This document shows positions 28,169 to 35,861 of a DNA stretch of 62,378 nucleotides, piece after piece (within the stretch, counting starts at the first letter, position 1; each line of letters starts with the position of its first letter). The notes below the pieces were generated by a model. The model ran no database searches, was not told the origin of the DNA, and saw only the letters and a list, made by a program, of their open reading frames with translations. The DNA comes from an uncultured Planctomycetota bacterium (lineage in GTDB: Bacteria > Planctomycetota > UBA1135 > GCA-002686595): contig CAIYPP010000135.1 in NCBI GenBank assembly GCA_903928115.1, positions 1-62,378 on the forward strand, written 5' to 3'. Both the position numbers and the translations under genes were made by a program.

Positions 28169-28474
28169 ATGTCCCGTCAGCGCGCCGCCTCCCCGCCCAC
28201 GCCGCGCGAGCTCACGCACGCGCGCCGCAAGATGGACCGCGTGAACGCGCGGCTCCTGCGCGTCCTCGCCGACCGTGCCCGACTCGCGGCGCAGATCGGT
28301 GTGCTCAAGCGCCGCCTCGAACTGCCCGCTGCCGACCCACGTCGGGAGCGCGAGATGCTCGACGAGCTCCTTCGCGTTGCCCCGCGCGGCTTCTCGCGCG
28401 CGGCGCTCACGCGCATCCTGCGCAGCGTGTTCCGCGAGTCCCGCGCGCTGGTGCGCGCGCGAACGAAGCGCTAG
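28169..28474 (+). CDS. chorismate mutase, AroQ type
   Basis: An all-helical 101-residue protein. [29 protein letters not shown] matches the first helix and turn of AroQ mutases (catalytic Arg, Arg and Lys) and [10 protein letters not shown] supplies the Asp-Arg pair. It converts chorismate to prephenate. It stands alone, without prephenate dehydratase or dehydrogenase, and is divergent from the U32 gene. Its TAG shares CTAG with the stop of the convergent carbonic anhydrase gene. Confidence 0.8.
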   Translation: MSRQRAASPPTPRELTHARRKMDRVNARLLRVLADRARLAAQIGVLKRRLELPAADPRREREMLDELLRVAPRGFSRAALTRILRSVFRESRALVRARTKR

Positions 28475-29028
28475 CTCGCGACGAAAGGATCGGGATGTCC
28501 TGCCGCGATGCAGGCGTCCCGCGTGTCCTGCGCGAGCTTGAGGTAGCGCCCGCTCGTGCGACGCACGATCTCCAGCTCGCGCTCGTTGAGCTCACGCTTC
28601 ACGACGCCGGGCACCCCGACGACGAGGGAGCGCGGCGGCACCACCGTGCCTTCGCGCACGAGAGCACCCGCTGCGACGAGAGACTCCGCGCCGATCCTCG
28701 CGCCGTCGAGCACGCGCGCGCCGATCCCGATGAGCGCACCGTCCTCGACCACGCATCCGTGCAGCGTCGCCTGATGACCGATCGAGACGCGCTCTCCGAC
28801 CACGACCGGCCACTCGCCGAGCGTGCCGTGCAGCACCGCCCCGTCTTGCACGTTCGACTCCGCGCCGATGCGGACCGCGTTCACGTCGCCGCGCACGACC
28901 GCCGCGTACCAAATCGACGCGCGCGCGCCGAGCTCGACCTCCCCGATCACCGACGCCGTCGGCGCGACGAATACCCCGGGACCGAAGCGGGGCCGGCGAC
29001 CGGCGTACGGCAGAATCAAGGCGCGCAT
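28471..29028 (-). CDS. gamma-class carbonic anhydrase family protein
   Basis: A left-handed beta-helix protein of 185 residues with the hexapeptide rhythm throughout ([19 protein letters not shown] and onward). The zinc ligands are His in GAVLHG and the two in [11 protein letters not shown]. The C-terminal helix ends the trimeric fold. Members are carbonic anhydrases or inactive relatives; this one keeps all three His. The gene is divergent from perR with 138 bases between. Confidence 0.9.
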   Translation of the reverse strand: MRALILPYAGRRPRFGPGVFVAPTASVIGEVELGARASIWYAAVVRGDVNAVRIGAESNVQDGAVLHGTLGEWPVVVGERVSIGHQATLHGCVVEDGALIGIGARVLDGARIGAESLVAAGALVREGTVVPPRSLVVGVPGVVKRELNERELEIVRRTSGRYLKLAQDTRDACIAAGHPDPFVAS

Positions 29029-29128
29029 CGGGGAACTCTCCAAGAGAAGGGCTGCGAATCGGTCGAATTCGGGAGGGGGCAGGGTAGCGCACCGGAGCGC
29101 GCGCCCCACGTGGGATGTCGCCGCGTCC

Positions 29129-29163
29129 TTGTTGCGACAAGTTCGCAACGGCATAGTGTTGCG
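29129..29163 (+). promoter_or_regulatory. perR promoter with overlapping inverted repeat (candidate PerR box)
   Basis: GTTGCGA (29131-29137) and TCGCAAC (29143-29149) are a perfect 7-5-7 inverted repeat, and a third GTTGCG half-site lies at 29158-29163. TTGTTG (29129-29134), a 17-base spacer and CATAGT (29152-29157) form a plausible promoter over the repeat, with the start codon 9 bases after the -10. This layout predicts autoregulation of the Fur-family gene. No copy is seen before the rubrerythrin gene. Confidence 0.5.
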
Positions 29164-29166
29164 CCG

Positions 29167-29649
29167 ATGACGTCCGAAGGTGCGCATTCCTCCGAGCTGC
29201 TCGAGCGCGCGGCGACCGCGCTGCGCTCGCGCGGCCTGCCGCTCACGCTTCAGCGTCGCGCGATCCTCGAGCGCTTCCTCGGCTGCACCGACCATCCGGC
29301 CGCGGACACGCTGCATGCCGACGTCGCGGCGCAGATGCCCGCGCTCTCGCGCGCCACGGTCTACCGCACGCTCGAGACGCTGGTCGAGCTCGGCCTCGCC
29401 GTGCGCATCGCTCACCCCGGCTCCGAGCAGCGCTACGACCCGCGCACCGACCTGCACCACCACCTCGTGTGCGATCGTTGCGGCGCGGTGCGCGATCACG
29501 AGGCCACGGAGCTCGCCGCGCTGACCCTCCCGCGGCGCTCGCGCGACTTCGTGGCGCGGAGCTACAGCGTGCAGTTTCGCGGCCTGTGTGCCGCGTGCGC
29601 ACGCACCACCGACCGGCGACGCCCCGCGTCGCGCAGGAACGGGGCGTGA
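29167..29649 (+). CDS. perR: Fur family transcriptional regulator, PerR-like
   Basis: A 160-residue winged-helix metalloregulator. [13 protein letters not shown] and [18 protein letters not shown] are the DNA-binding part. The structural zinc Cys pairs are CDRCG and CAAC. The metal-sensing positions follow PerR rather than Fur: His in DHPAADTL, Asp in RYDPRTD and Asp in AVRDHE. PerR-type proteins lose DNA binding when the bound iron oxidises the sensing His. The adjacent rubrerythrin fits peroxide control. The subfamily call rests on these positions and is moderate. Confidence 0.85.
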   Translation: MTSEGAHSSELLERAATALRSRGLPLTLQRRAILERFLGCTDHPAADTLHADVAAQMPALSRATVYRTLETLVELGLAVRIAHPGSEQRYDPRTDLHHHLVCDRCGAVRDHEATELAALTLPRRSRDFVARSYSVQFRGLCAACARTTDRRRPASRRNGA

Positions 29650-29709
29650 GTCCCTCGCGTCCCCCACGAACCCCTTCCCACCAACCCCCAAACCAGAGAG
29701 AAAGTGACC

Positions 29710-30129
29710 ATGTCGAACCTCAAGGGCTCGAAGACCCACGCCAACCTCAAGGCCGCCTTTGCCGGCGAAAGCCAGGCCAACCGCCGCTACCTGTACTTCG
29801 CGAAGATCGCCGACGTCGAGGGCTACCCCGAGGTCGCCGGCAACTTCCGCGACACCGCCGAGGGCGAGACCGGCCACGCGCACGGCCACCTCGACTTCCT
29901 GAAGAAGGCCGGCGACCCGGCGACGGACCTGCCGATCGGCGACACGATGCTCAACCTCAAGGCCTCGGTGGCCGGCGAGACGCACGAGTACACCGACATG
30001 TACCCGGGCATGGCGAAGACCGCGCGCGAAGAGGGCTTCGCCGAGATCGCCGACTGGTTCGAGACGCTGGCCAAGGCCGAGAAGGCCCACGCCGGCAAGT
30101 TCGCCGCGATGCTGAAGTCGATCTCCTGA
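29710..30129 (+). CDS. rubrerythrin-like diiron protein without rubredoxin domain
   Basis: A 139-residue four-helix bundle. Diiron ligands are in [35 protein letters not shown] and [18 protein letters not shown]. The C-terminal rubredoxin domain of classical rubrerythrin is missing, so electrons must come from another protein. The neighbouring Fe-S protein is a candidate. It reduces hydrogen peroxide. ATG 29710 follows AGAGAGAAAG; the GTG at 29704 is less likely. Confidence 0.92.
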   Translation: MSNLKGSKTHANLKAAFAGESQANRRYLYFAKIADVEGYPEVAGNFRDTAEGETGHAHGHLDFLKKAGDPATDLPIGDTMLNLKASVAGETHEYTDMYPGMAKTAREEGFAEIADWFETLAKAEKAHAGKFAAMLKSIS

Positions 30130-30153
30130 TCGAAGACGCAGCCTTTGCGTGAA

Positions 30154-30188
30154 CGGCCGACGTCGGAGCGCAGCTCGGGCGTCGGCCG
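30154..30188. terminator. stem-loop between rubrerythrin and Fe-S protein genes
   Basis: CGGCCGACG (30154-30162) and CGTCGGCCG (30180-30188) form a perfect 9-bp stem with a 17-base loop. There is no T-tract. It may reduce read-through from the abundant rubrerythrin message into the next gene. Confidence 0.4.
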
Positions 30189-30224
30189 CGTGCATTTCCT
30201 CGCCCTGCGCCGCACACTCCCGCC

Positions 30225-31610
30225 ATGTCCGAGCACGAGCACAACCACGACGACCTCGCCGCCTCCGCGCACCCGCCGATCTCGTACAAGCCGACCGACG
30301 GCCTGTCGTACGACCCGAGCGAGGAGACGTACTGGGACGCGGGCTTGCTGCGCAAGGAGATCGAGCGCGCCTTCGACCTGTGCCATGGCTGCCGCATGTG
30401 CTTCAAGTACTGCGACAGCTTCCCCGTGATGTTCGATCTGATCGACAAGAACCACGCGGGCGACGTGCGCAAGCTCTCCGAGCCGGAGGTGAACCGCGTA
30501 GCCGACGCGTGCTTCCAGTGCAAGCTCTGCGACGTTCAGTGCCCCTACACACCGCGCGACAAGCACGAGTTCCAGCTCGACTTCCCCAAGCTCATCCACC
30601 GCCATCAGGCCGTGCGCGCGAAGAAGGACGGGATCAAGCTGCGCGATCGCGTGCTCGGCGATCCCGACCTCGCAGGGACCGCGGCGCGCGCGAGCTTCGG
30701 CCTCGCGAACACGATGAATCGCGTCGGGATCCACCGCTGGTTCATGGAGAAGACGCTCGGGATCCACCGCGACAAGCTGCTGCCCGACTTCGCCGCGACG
30801 ACGTTCGAGCGCTGGGCCGCCGAAGCGGGCAAGCTCGTCGAGCAGCCGGGCAGCGAGACGGTGCTCTTCCAGACCTGCTACGTGCAGAACAACGAGCCGC
30901 AGATCGGGCGAGACACGCTCGAGGTCCTAGAGCGCAACAAGGTCGGCTGCGGCTGCGTGAAAGGCCTTGCCTGCTGCGGCATGCCCGCGTGGGAGCACGG
31001 CGACCTCGAGACGCTGCGCAAGAATGCGCGCCACAACCTCGACCTCCTCATGCCCCATGTCGAAGCGGGCGCGAAGGTGCTGGCGATCAATCCGACCTGT
31101 TCGATGATGATGCGGCGCGAGTATCCCGAGCTGCTCGAAGGCGAGGACCGCGAGCGGGCGAAGAAGCTCGCAGAGGCGGTGCGCGACCCGAGCGAGTACC
31201 TCTGGTCGATCCGCGAGGAAGAGCGCTTCAACACGAACTTCCAGTCGAGCCCCGGCGACAGCGTGGCCTACCACGCGCCCTGCCACCTGCGCGCGCAGGC
31301 GATCGGCTTCCGCGGCCGCGACCTCCTGCGCAAGATCCCCGGCGTCGTCCCGCGCATGGTGATGGAGTGCTGCGGCCACGACGGCACCTACGCGATGAAG
31401 GTCGAGGGCTTCGAGCCCTCGCAGCGCTACGGCAAGAACTCCTTCGAGGGCATGCAAGCCGCCGAGAGCGAGGTCTGGGCCACCGACTGCCCCCTCGCCG
31501 CGATCCAGTTCGCCCAGCACGCCGGCAAGAAGCCCATGCACCCCATGTCGATCCTCGCCCGCGCCTACCGCACCGACGGCTTCGCCCAGCGCGTCCCGCC
31601 GCGCGACTGA
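30225..31610 (+). CDS. GlpC/HdrD-like Fe-S oxidoreductase subunit
   Basis: A soluble protein of 461 residues. The N-terminal ferredoxin-type region holds two 4Fe-4S motifs, [11 protein letters not shown] and [11 protein letters not shown]. Two CCG domains follow: QTCYVQNN with [12 protein letters not shown], and APCHLRAQ with [10 protein letters not shown], binding a further cluster as in heterodisulfide reductase. Homologues next to rubrerythrin are common in other bacteria and are thought to feed it electrons. The N-terminus is His-rich ([10 protein letters not shown]). Confidence 0.85.
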   Translation: MSEHEHNHDDLAASAHPPISYKPTDGLSYDPSEETYWDAGLLRKEIERAFDLCHGCRMCFKYCDSFPVMFDLIDKNHAGDVRKLSEPEVNRVADACFQCKLCDVQCPYTPRDKHEFQLDFPKLIHRHQAVRAKKDGIKLRDRVLGDPDLAGTAARASFGLANTMNRVGIHRWFMEKTLGIHRDKLLPDFAATTFERWAAEAGKLVEQPGSETVLFQTCYVQNNEPQIGRDTLEVLERNKVGCGCVKGLACCGMPAWEHGDLETLRKNARHNLDLLMPHVEAGAKVLAINPTCSMMMRREYPELLEGEDRERAKKLAEAVRDPSEYLWSIREEERFNTNFQSSPGDSVAYHAPCHLRAQAIGFRGRDLLRKIPGVVPRMVMECCGHDGTYAMKVEGFEPSQRYGKNSFEGMQAAESEVWATDCPLAAIQFAQHAGKKPMHPMSILARAYRTDGFAQRVPPRD

Positions 31611-31665
31611 CTCGGCCGCAGCGGCAGAGCTGCACCAGCCGGGAACGCTCCGCTCATGTGGAGCA

Positions 31666-31783
31666 CATCAAGAAGCACACAGGAACTGCCCCCGAGAGCC
31701 ATTCCAGGCCGCCGATCCATCAAGAAGTGACCAAGAATCGCCGCACAGCACCCGTCTCTTGATCCTGTCTTGATCTTGCGGCG
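31666..31783 (+). promoter_or_regulatory. repeat cluster upstream of the phosphate uptake operon
   Basis: The 221-base gap 31611-31831 holds no gene. It contains ATCAAGA at 31667-31673 and 31719-31725 and the reverse form TCTTGAT at 31757-31763 and 31768-31774. The last two form tandem 11-base units (31757-31767, 31768-31778; 10 of 11 identical). A second CAAGA at 31732 is also 11 bases after one at 31721. Eleven-base tandem spacing is what PhoB-type regulators recognise. CGCCGCA (31739-31745) and TGCGGCG (31777-31783) pair around it. Confidence 0.45.
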
Positions 31784-31831
31784 GGTTGGACGCCATCCTG
31801 ACGGCCCCTCAACCCCGCGAGGAGCCCCCGC

Positions 31832-32473
31832 ATGGCCTTCCGTCTCTTTCCCCGCAACGAGGAGTTCTTCGATCTCTTCGACGAGTCCGGCGCCCGGATC
31901 GTCGAGGTGGCGAAAGCGTTCCAGAACCTGCTCAAGGACCCGCCGCACTTCCGCGAGAACGCGCGGGCGGTGAAGGAGATCGAGAACCAGACCGACCGGG
32001 TGACGCACCGCGGACTGGAGATGCTGTACCAAACGTACATCACCCCGATCGACCGCGAGGACATCCACGCGCTGGTGACGCGACTCGACGACGTCGTGGA
32101 CTACATCGACGCATGCGCGCAGCGCTTCGTGATGTTCGGGATCGAGCGGGTGCCCGAGGAACTGCACGCGCAGGCGCAGGTGCTGGTGCTGATGACCGAG
32201 CGCCTCCAAGTGACCATCCGCGGCCTGCGGGACATGAAGAAGATCCCGCAGATGAAGGAGTCGCTGCTCGAACTCTCCAAGTTGGAGAACGAAGGCGATC
32301 TGATCTTCCGCGGCGTGCTCGCAAAGCTCATCGCCGAGGAGCGCGCGGCGCAGCAGAAGGACCCGGTCAAGCTCATCGTGATGAAAGAGCTGCACGAGAT
32401 CACCGAGTCGGCCCTCGACAAGTGCTCCAGCGTCGGCCACGTCATCGAAGCGATCATCCTCAAGAATGGCTGA
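31832..32473 (+). CDS. DUF47 family PhoU-like protein (Pit accessory)
   Basis: An all-helical 213-residue protein of the DUF47/TIGR00153 group: FRLFPRNEEFFDLFDESG, EIENQTDRVTHRGLEML, DREDIHALVTRLDDVVDYID, ALDKCSSVGHVIEAIIL. These proteins are PhoU-like and modulate low-affinity phosphate transporters. GAGGAG precedes the ATG. The PiT gene starts inside its last codons (8-base overlap), so both are co-translated. Confidence 0.92.
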   Translation: MAFRLFPRNEEFFDLFDESGARIVEVAKAFQNLLKDPPHFRENARAVKEIENQTDRVTHRGLEMLYQTYITPIDREDIHALVTRLDDVVDYIDACAQRFVMFGIERVPEELHAQAQVLVLMTERLQVTIRGLRDMKKIPQMKESLLELSKLENEGDLIFRGVLAKLIAEERAAQQKDPVKLIVMKELHEITESALDKCSSVGHVIEAIILKNG

Positions 32474-33467
32474 TCCGACCTTCCTGATCATCGCCGTGGT
32501 GATCGCGGCGTTGCTCTTCGACTACACCAACGGCTGGAACGACTCCGCGAACGCCATCGCGACGGTCGTTTCGACCCGCGTGCTGAGCCCCTCGTCGGCG
32601 GTGCTGCTCGCGGCGGCGCTCAACTTCGGTGGCGCGCTCGTCTCGACCAAGGTCGCCAAGACGATCGGCGGCGGCCTCGTCGACCCGCAGTTCGTCACCC
32701 AGACCGTCGTTCTGGCCTCGATGCTCGCCGCGGCGCTCTGGGTCGGCGGCATGACGTGGCTCGGGATGCCGATCTCCGGCTCCCACTCCCTGATCGGCTC
32801 GCTCGTCGGCGCGGCCGCCATGGCGAAGGGCTCGGACATCGTCAACTTCGCGGGTGTGCAGAAGACGCTCGTAGCGATGCTCGTCTCCCCCATCGCAGGC
32901 CTGCTCTTCGGCTTCCTTCTCATGTGGGGCCTCCTGTGGCTGGTGCGACGTTGGTCGCCACGGCGCGTGCAAGGCAACTTCGGCAAGGCGCAGCTCTTGA
33001 GCGTGTCGTGGATGGCGTGGGAGCACGGCAACAACGACGCTCAGAAGGTCATGGGCGTGATCACGCTGGCGCTCGTCGCCGGCGGGTTCCAGTCGGAGAT
33101 CGAGGTCCCGCTGTGGGTGAAGCTCGCCTGCGCGACCGTGATGGCACTGGGCACGGCCGCGGGCGGCTGGAAGGTCATCAAGACCCTCGGCTCGGGCCTG
33201 ATCAAGATCCAGCCGATCCATGGCTTCGCCGCGGAGACGGCTGCGAGCGCGACACTGGGAGTCGCGGCCTACATGGGCGTGCCCGTCTCGACGACCCACA
33301 CGATCACCGGCTCCATCATGGGCGTAGGTGCGACGAGACGACTCTCTGCCGTTCGCTGGGGCCTCGGCAGCAAGATCCTGATGGCTTGGGTCTTCACCCT
33401 GCCTGCTACGGCGCTCCTCGCCGCGCTCACCTACCGGTTGCTCAACGTCGTCTTCGGACTCGTCTGA
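32466..33467 (+). CDS. PiT family inorganic phosphate transporter
   Basis: A polytopic transporter of 333 residues. The two inverted PiT signatures are GWNDSANAIATVVSTRVL and EHGNNDAQKVMGV. PVSTTHTITGSIMGVG follows, with RRLSAVRWGL at the end. It imports phosphate, probably as a metal-phosphate complex, with protons. It is coupled to the DUF47 gene. Confidence 0.95.
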   Translation: MADPTFLIIAVVIAALLFDYTNGWNDSANAIATVVSTRVLSPSSAVLLAAALNFGGALVSTKVAKTIGGGLVDPQFVTQTVVLASMLAAALWVGGMTWLGMPISGSHSLIGSLVGAAAMAKGSDIVNFAGVQKTLVAMLVSPIAGLLFGFLLMWGLLWLVRRWSPRRVQGNFGKAQLLSVSWMAWEHGNNDAQKVMGVITLALVAGGFQSEIEVPLWVKLACATVMALGTAAGGWKVIKTLGSGLIKIQPIHGFAAETAASATLGVAAYMGVPVSTTHTITGSIMGVGATRRLSAVRWGLGSKILMAWVFTLPATALLAALTYRLLNVVFGLV

Positions 33468-33492
33468 CCGCGCGCGAGCTCACGCTGCGATC

Positions 33493-34005
33493 TCACGCTG
33501 CGACGGCGACGCGTCGCAGGAGCGAGAGCGTGACGGAGAAGAAGCGATCCTTGGCGTCCGTGAGCGGCAGGTTCGAGAGCTCGAAGTCGACGGACACGAC
33601 GTGCATGCCACGCGCGAAGTGCACCGAGTAGCTCGCACCCATGATCACGCTGGGCACCGAGATGTTCTCCATCTCGAAGGGCGTGCCGACTAGGAGTTCC
33701 TTGACGCGGCCCGCGATCATGTTCGCGACCTCGCCGATCGCATCCACCGTCTCGACGTCGATCTCGCGCCGCTCCTCGCCCATCAGCTGGCTTGCGATGT
33801 GGAGCATGGCCTTCTCCGAGAGGGAGATGGCGCACGTGCCGTTGGTCTTGCCCACCATGCCGACCATCACGGAGATCGGGCGCGAGACCGTGTGGAAGCG
33901 CGAGGCACCCACGGGCGGCGGCGTGAGGCCGGTCATCGTGAGCCCTTCGGCCGTGCCGCGGATGACGGCTTCGAGCAGGATGGGGTCGAGCTGCAGGCTG
34001 GACAT
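33493..34005 (-). CDS. CheX/CheC-like chemotaxis phosphatase domain protein
   Basis: A 170-residue protein of the CheX fold. AIGEVANMIAGRVKELL carries the E-x-x-N pair that catalyses CheY-P dephosphorylation in CheC, CheX and FliY, and the repeat-like beta strands follow. The start is ATG 34005 (MSSLQLDPILLEAV); the upstream frame looks non-coding. No chemotaxis gene is in the window. A 12-base direct repeat (33479-33490, 33492-33503) duplicates its stop region. Confidence 0.8.
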   Translation of the reverse strand: MSSLQLDPILLEAVIRGTAEGLTMTGLTPPPVGASRFHTVSRPISVMVGMVGKTNGTCAISLSEKAMLHIASQLMGEERREIDVETVDAIGEVANMIAGRVKELLVGTPFEMENISVPSVIMGASYSVHFARGMHVVSVDFELSNLPLTDAKDRFFSVTLSLLRRVAVAA

Positions 34006-34121
34006 CGTGAGCGGGGTGGCGGGGTTCTGCGCGGGCGCCGCTCCCTTCCGCGGGAGCCACGACGCCGGGCGCACCCCTGCTATCGCACGTCCAAAACGTT
34101 CAGCTTGACCACAGCCCAAAA

Positions 34122-34856
34122 CTATCGCGTTTCAGAACTGGAAACGGTCTCGTCCGCGCAGCACTCCGGAAGGACTTTCGCACTCGACTCGGGCGCAAGC
34201 GGCTGGAGCCCTCGCGCCAAGGTCCAAGTGCCGTAGCCGAGGAGCGCCAAGGCCGCGAGCCGGGCACCGCGCGCGCGCCACGTTGCAGGAATGCGACCTG
34301 CGCCGAGTGCGAGCGCCCCGAGGACGGGCCCGGTGGCGAGGCCGAAGACGAACGGACCCGCCAGAGCGAGCGACGGCTCCGACGATGCAGCACCGAGCGC
34401 GACGGCCGACCACGAGAGTCCGCAGGGCAAGAGCCCGTTCGCCGCGCCGAAGGCGAGCCCGCGCATGGCTCCGGGGAGCTCGTCGGTCCCGCGCAGCGCG
34501 CCGCGCAGGGCCTTCTCGAGCGAGCCAAACCAGCGCCAGCGTGGCGTGCGAAGCCAACCGAGCGCCGTGAGTGCGACCGAGAGCATCACGAGCGCTGCCA
34601 CGACCGCGAGCGCCGCACGCAATCCCGCAAGCCAGCTCGGCTGACGCGCGCCCAACTCCGCGATCGTGCGTGCTGCGAGCAGAGCGAGCACCGAGTACAT
34701 CGCGGCCTTGCCTACGACGTAGGCCGCGACGTCGCTCGGCCTCGGCGCGCCGCGCCCCAGCGCAAAGGTGAGCGCGAGCGGGCCACACATGCCCGCGCAG
34801 TGCAGCGAGCCCGCGAAGCCGAGCGCCAGAAACGGCAGCAGCTCGAGCCCGCTCAC
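34122..34856 (-). CDS. COG2836/TauE-SafE-like membrane protein of the cbb3 cluster
   Basis: A 244-residue polytopic protein. GFAGSLHCAGMCGPLAL and ANGLLPCGLSWSAVALGA are the paired Cys-containing signatures of the DsbD_2/COG2836 group. This group often sits in cbb3 oxidase clusters and is suspected to move copper or reductant for assembly. GTG 34856 overlaps the ccoG stop (GTGA). The C-terminal tail ends in SSAKVLPECCADETVSSSE, with an additional Cys pair. Confidence 0.8.
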   Translation of the reverse strand: MSGLELLPFLALGFAGSLHCAGMCGPLALTFALGRGAPRPSDVAAYVVGKAAMYSVLALLAARTIAELGARQPSWLAGLRAALAVVAALVMLSVALTALGWLRTPRWRWFGSLEKALRGALRGTDELPGAMRGLAFGAANGLLPCGLSWSAVALGAASSEPSLALAGPFVFGLATGPVLGALALGAGRIPATWRARGARLAALALLGYGTWTLARGLQPLAPESSAKVLPECCADETVSSSETR

Positions 34857-35752
34857 GTCCCGCTCTCGACGTGGCCCGGTGCGCCGCTCTCGCGGGCCCC
34901 CTTGGGCAAGAAGCCCATGCGCAGCGGCACAGGCTCGGTGGAGCGCTGGTTCGTGCCCTCGCAGGCCGAAATGCAGTCGCCGCAGCGGATGCAGAGCGAG
35001 AAATTCGACAGACCGTCCGGATAGAAGCCGTCGCCCGTGCGATAGGCGCCTCCCGACATCTCGCGCGGCTTCAAGTCCATCGGACAGGCCTTGTCGCACG
35101 CGCCGCAGTCCGTGCAGCTCGCAGCCTGCGCGAACTGTACGCCGTTCAGCGTGTCGTGGCCGAGCAGTGCGAAGTACACGCCCGAAGGGCACCAGTTGCG
35201 GCAGAAGCCCAAGCCGATGCGCTGCACGAAGAAGTAGAAGCTCGTGACCATCGCGAACACAAAGCTCCCCGAGAGCGCGATCGCGAGGGCCGAGCCGTCC
35301 CGGAAGACGCGCCAGTCGACCCAGAAGCTGAACGTGATCGCCGAGAGCAGCGCGCAGATCGAGAGCAGGAGCGCGATGCCGAGCGCGCGATCCCGGCGCG
35401 TCTTGGCGCGGAACCGCAGCCACTCGCCGAGGCGGGCGACGGCGCCGTACGGGCACACGAAACCGCACAGATAGCGCCCGAGGAATCGGCTGGTGAGGAC
35501 GATCGCGATGTTGATTCCGAGGAACGGAAAGGCAAAGCGCTTGGCCGTCGACACGAGGTCCAAGCGCTCGCCCAGATAGTGGTGGTCGCCGCCCCACAGA
35601 TCGAAGCGCAGCAGGTCGAAGGCCGGGAGCGCTGCGATCAGCGCGGTGAAGAGCACCGCCACGGCGATTCGGATCCGGTTGTAGCGGTGCAGGCGGCCGC
35701 GGGCCTTGCCCAGCCCCTGCACCACCCTGTCGCGCGTCTTCCCCAGCGGCAT
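34853..35752 (-). CDS. ccoG: cytochrome c oxidase accessory protein CcoG
   Basis: A 299-residue membrane Fe-S protein (RdxA/FixG). It has about five helices and the motifs CGFVCPYGA, CRNWCPSGV, CTDCGACDKACPMDL and CIRCGDCISACEG, the last two being 4Fe-4S sites. CcoG reduces Cu(II) for cbb3 assembly. ATG 35752 is preferred because GGAGGAC precedes it by about 8 bases; the extra 21 residues upstream contain no feature. The usual C-terminal immunoglobulin-like FixG_C domain is absent, which makes this a short version. Confidence 0.92.
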   Translation of the reverse strand: MPLGKTRDRVVQGLGKARGRLHRYNRIRIAVAVLFTALIAALPAFDLLRFDLWGGDHHYLGERLDLVSTAKRFAFPFLGINIAIVLTSRFLGRYLCGFVCPYGAVARLGEWLRFRAKTRRDRALGIALLLSICALLSAITFSFWVDWRVFRDGSALAIALSGSFVFAMVTSFYFFVQRIGLGFCRNWCPSGVYFALLGHDTLNGVQFAQAASCTDCGACDKACPMDLKPREMSGGAYRTGDGFYPDGLSNFSLCIRCGDCISACEGTNQRSTEPVPLRMGFLPKGARESGAPGHVESGT

Positions 35753-35795
35753 CGAACGTCCTCCGCGGACGCCATCGGCCGCGTACGCAGCGAAC

Positions 35796-35861
35796 TTAGG
35801 TGGGACTACGCACACCCGCCGTAGGCCCGAGTGCGGAGAGCTCGTCCGAACTGGTGCGTAG
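35796..35861 (-). repeat. repeated element, copy B (end of ccoI / upstream of ccoG)
   Basis: On the plus strand, 35796-35814 matches 41726-41744 at 17 of 19 positions (TTAGGTG-S-G-N-CTACGCACA). A second box GTGCGTAG lies at 35854-35861, 48 bases from CTACGCAC; in copy A the spacing is 49. The element contains the ccoI stop codon. Read on the minus strand it has a near-dyad, GTGCG-N4-CCCAC. Confidence 0.65.

Noticed and set aside
33479-33503. 12-base direct repeat at the stop of the CheX-like gene
   Set aside because: A single small tandem duplication at a gene end; no sign of a mobile element or regulator site.
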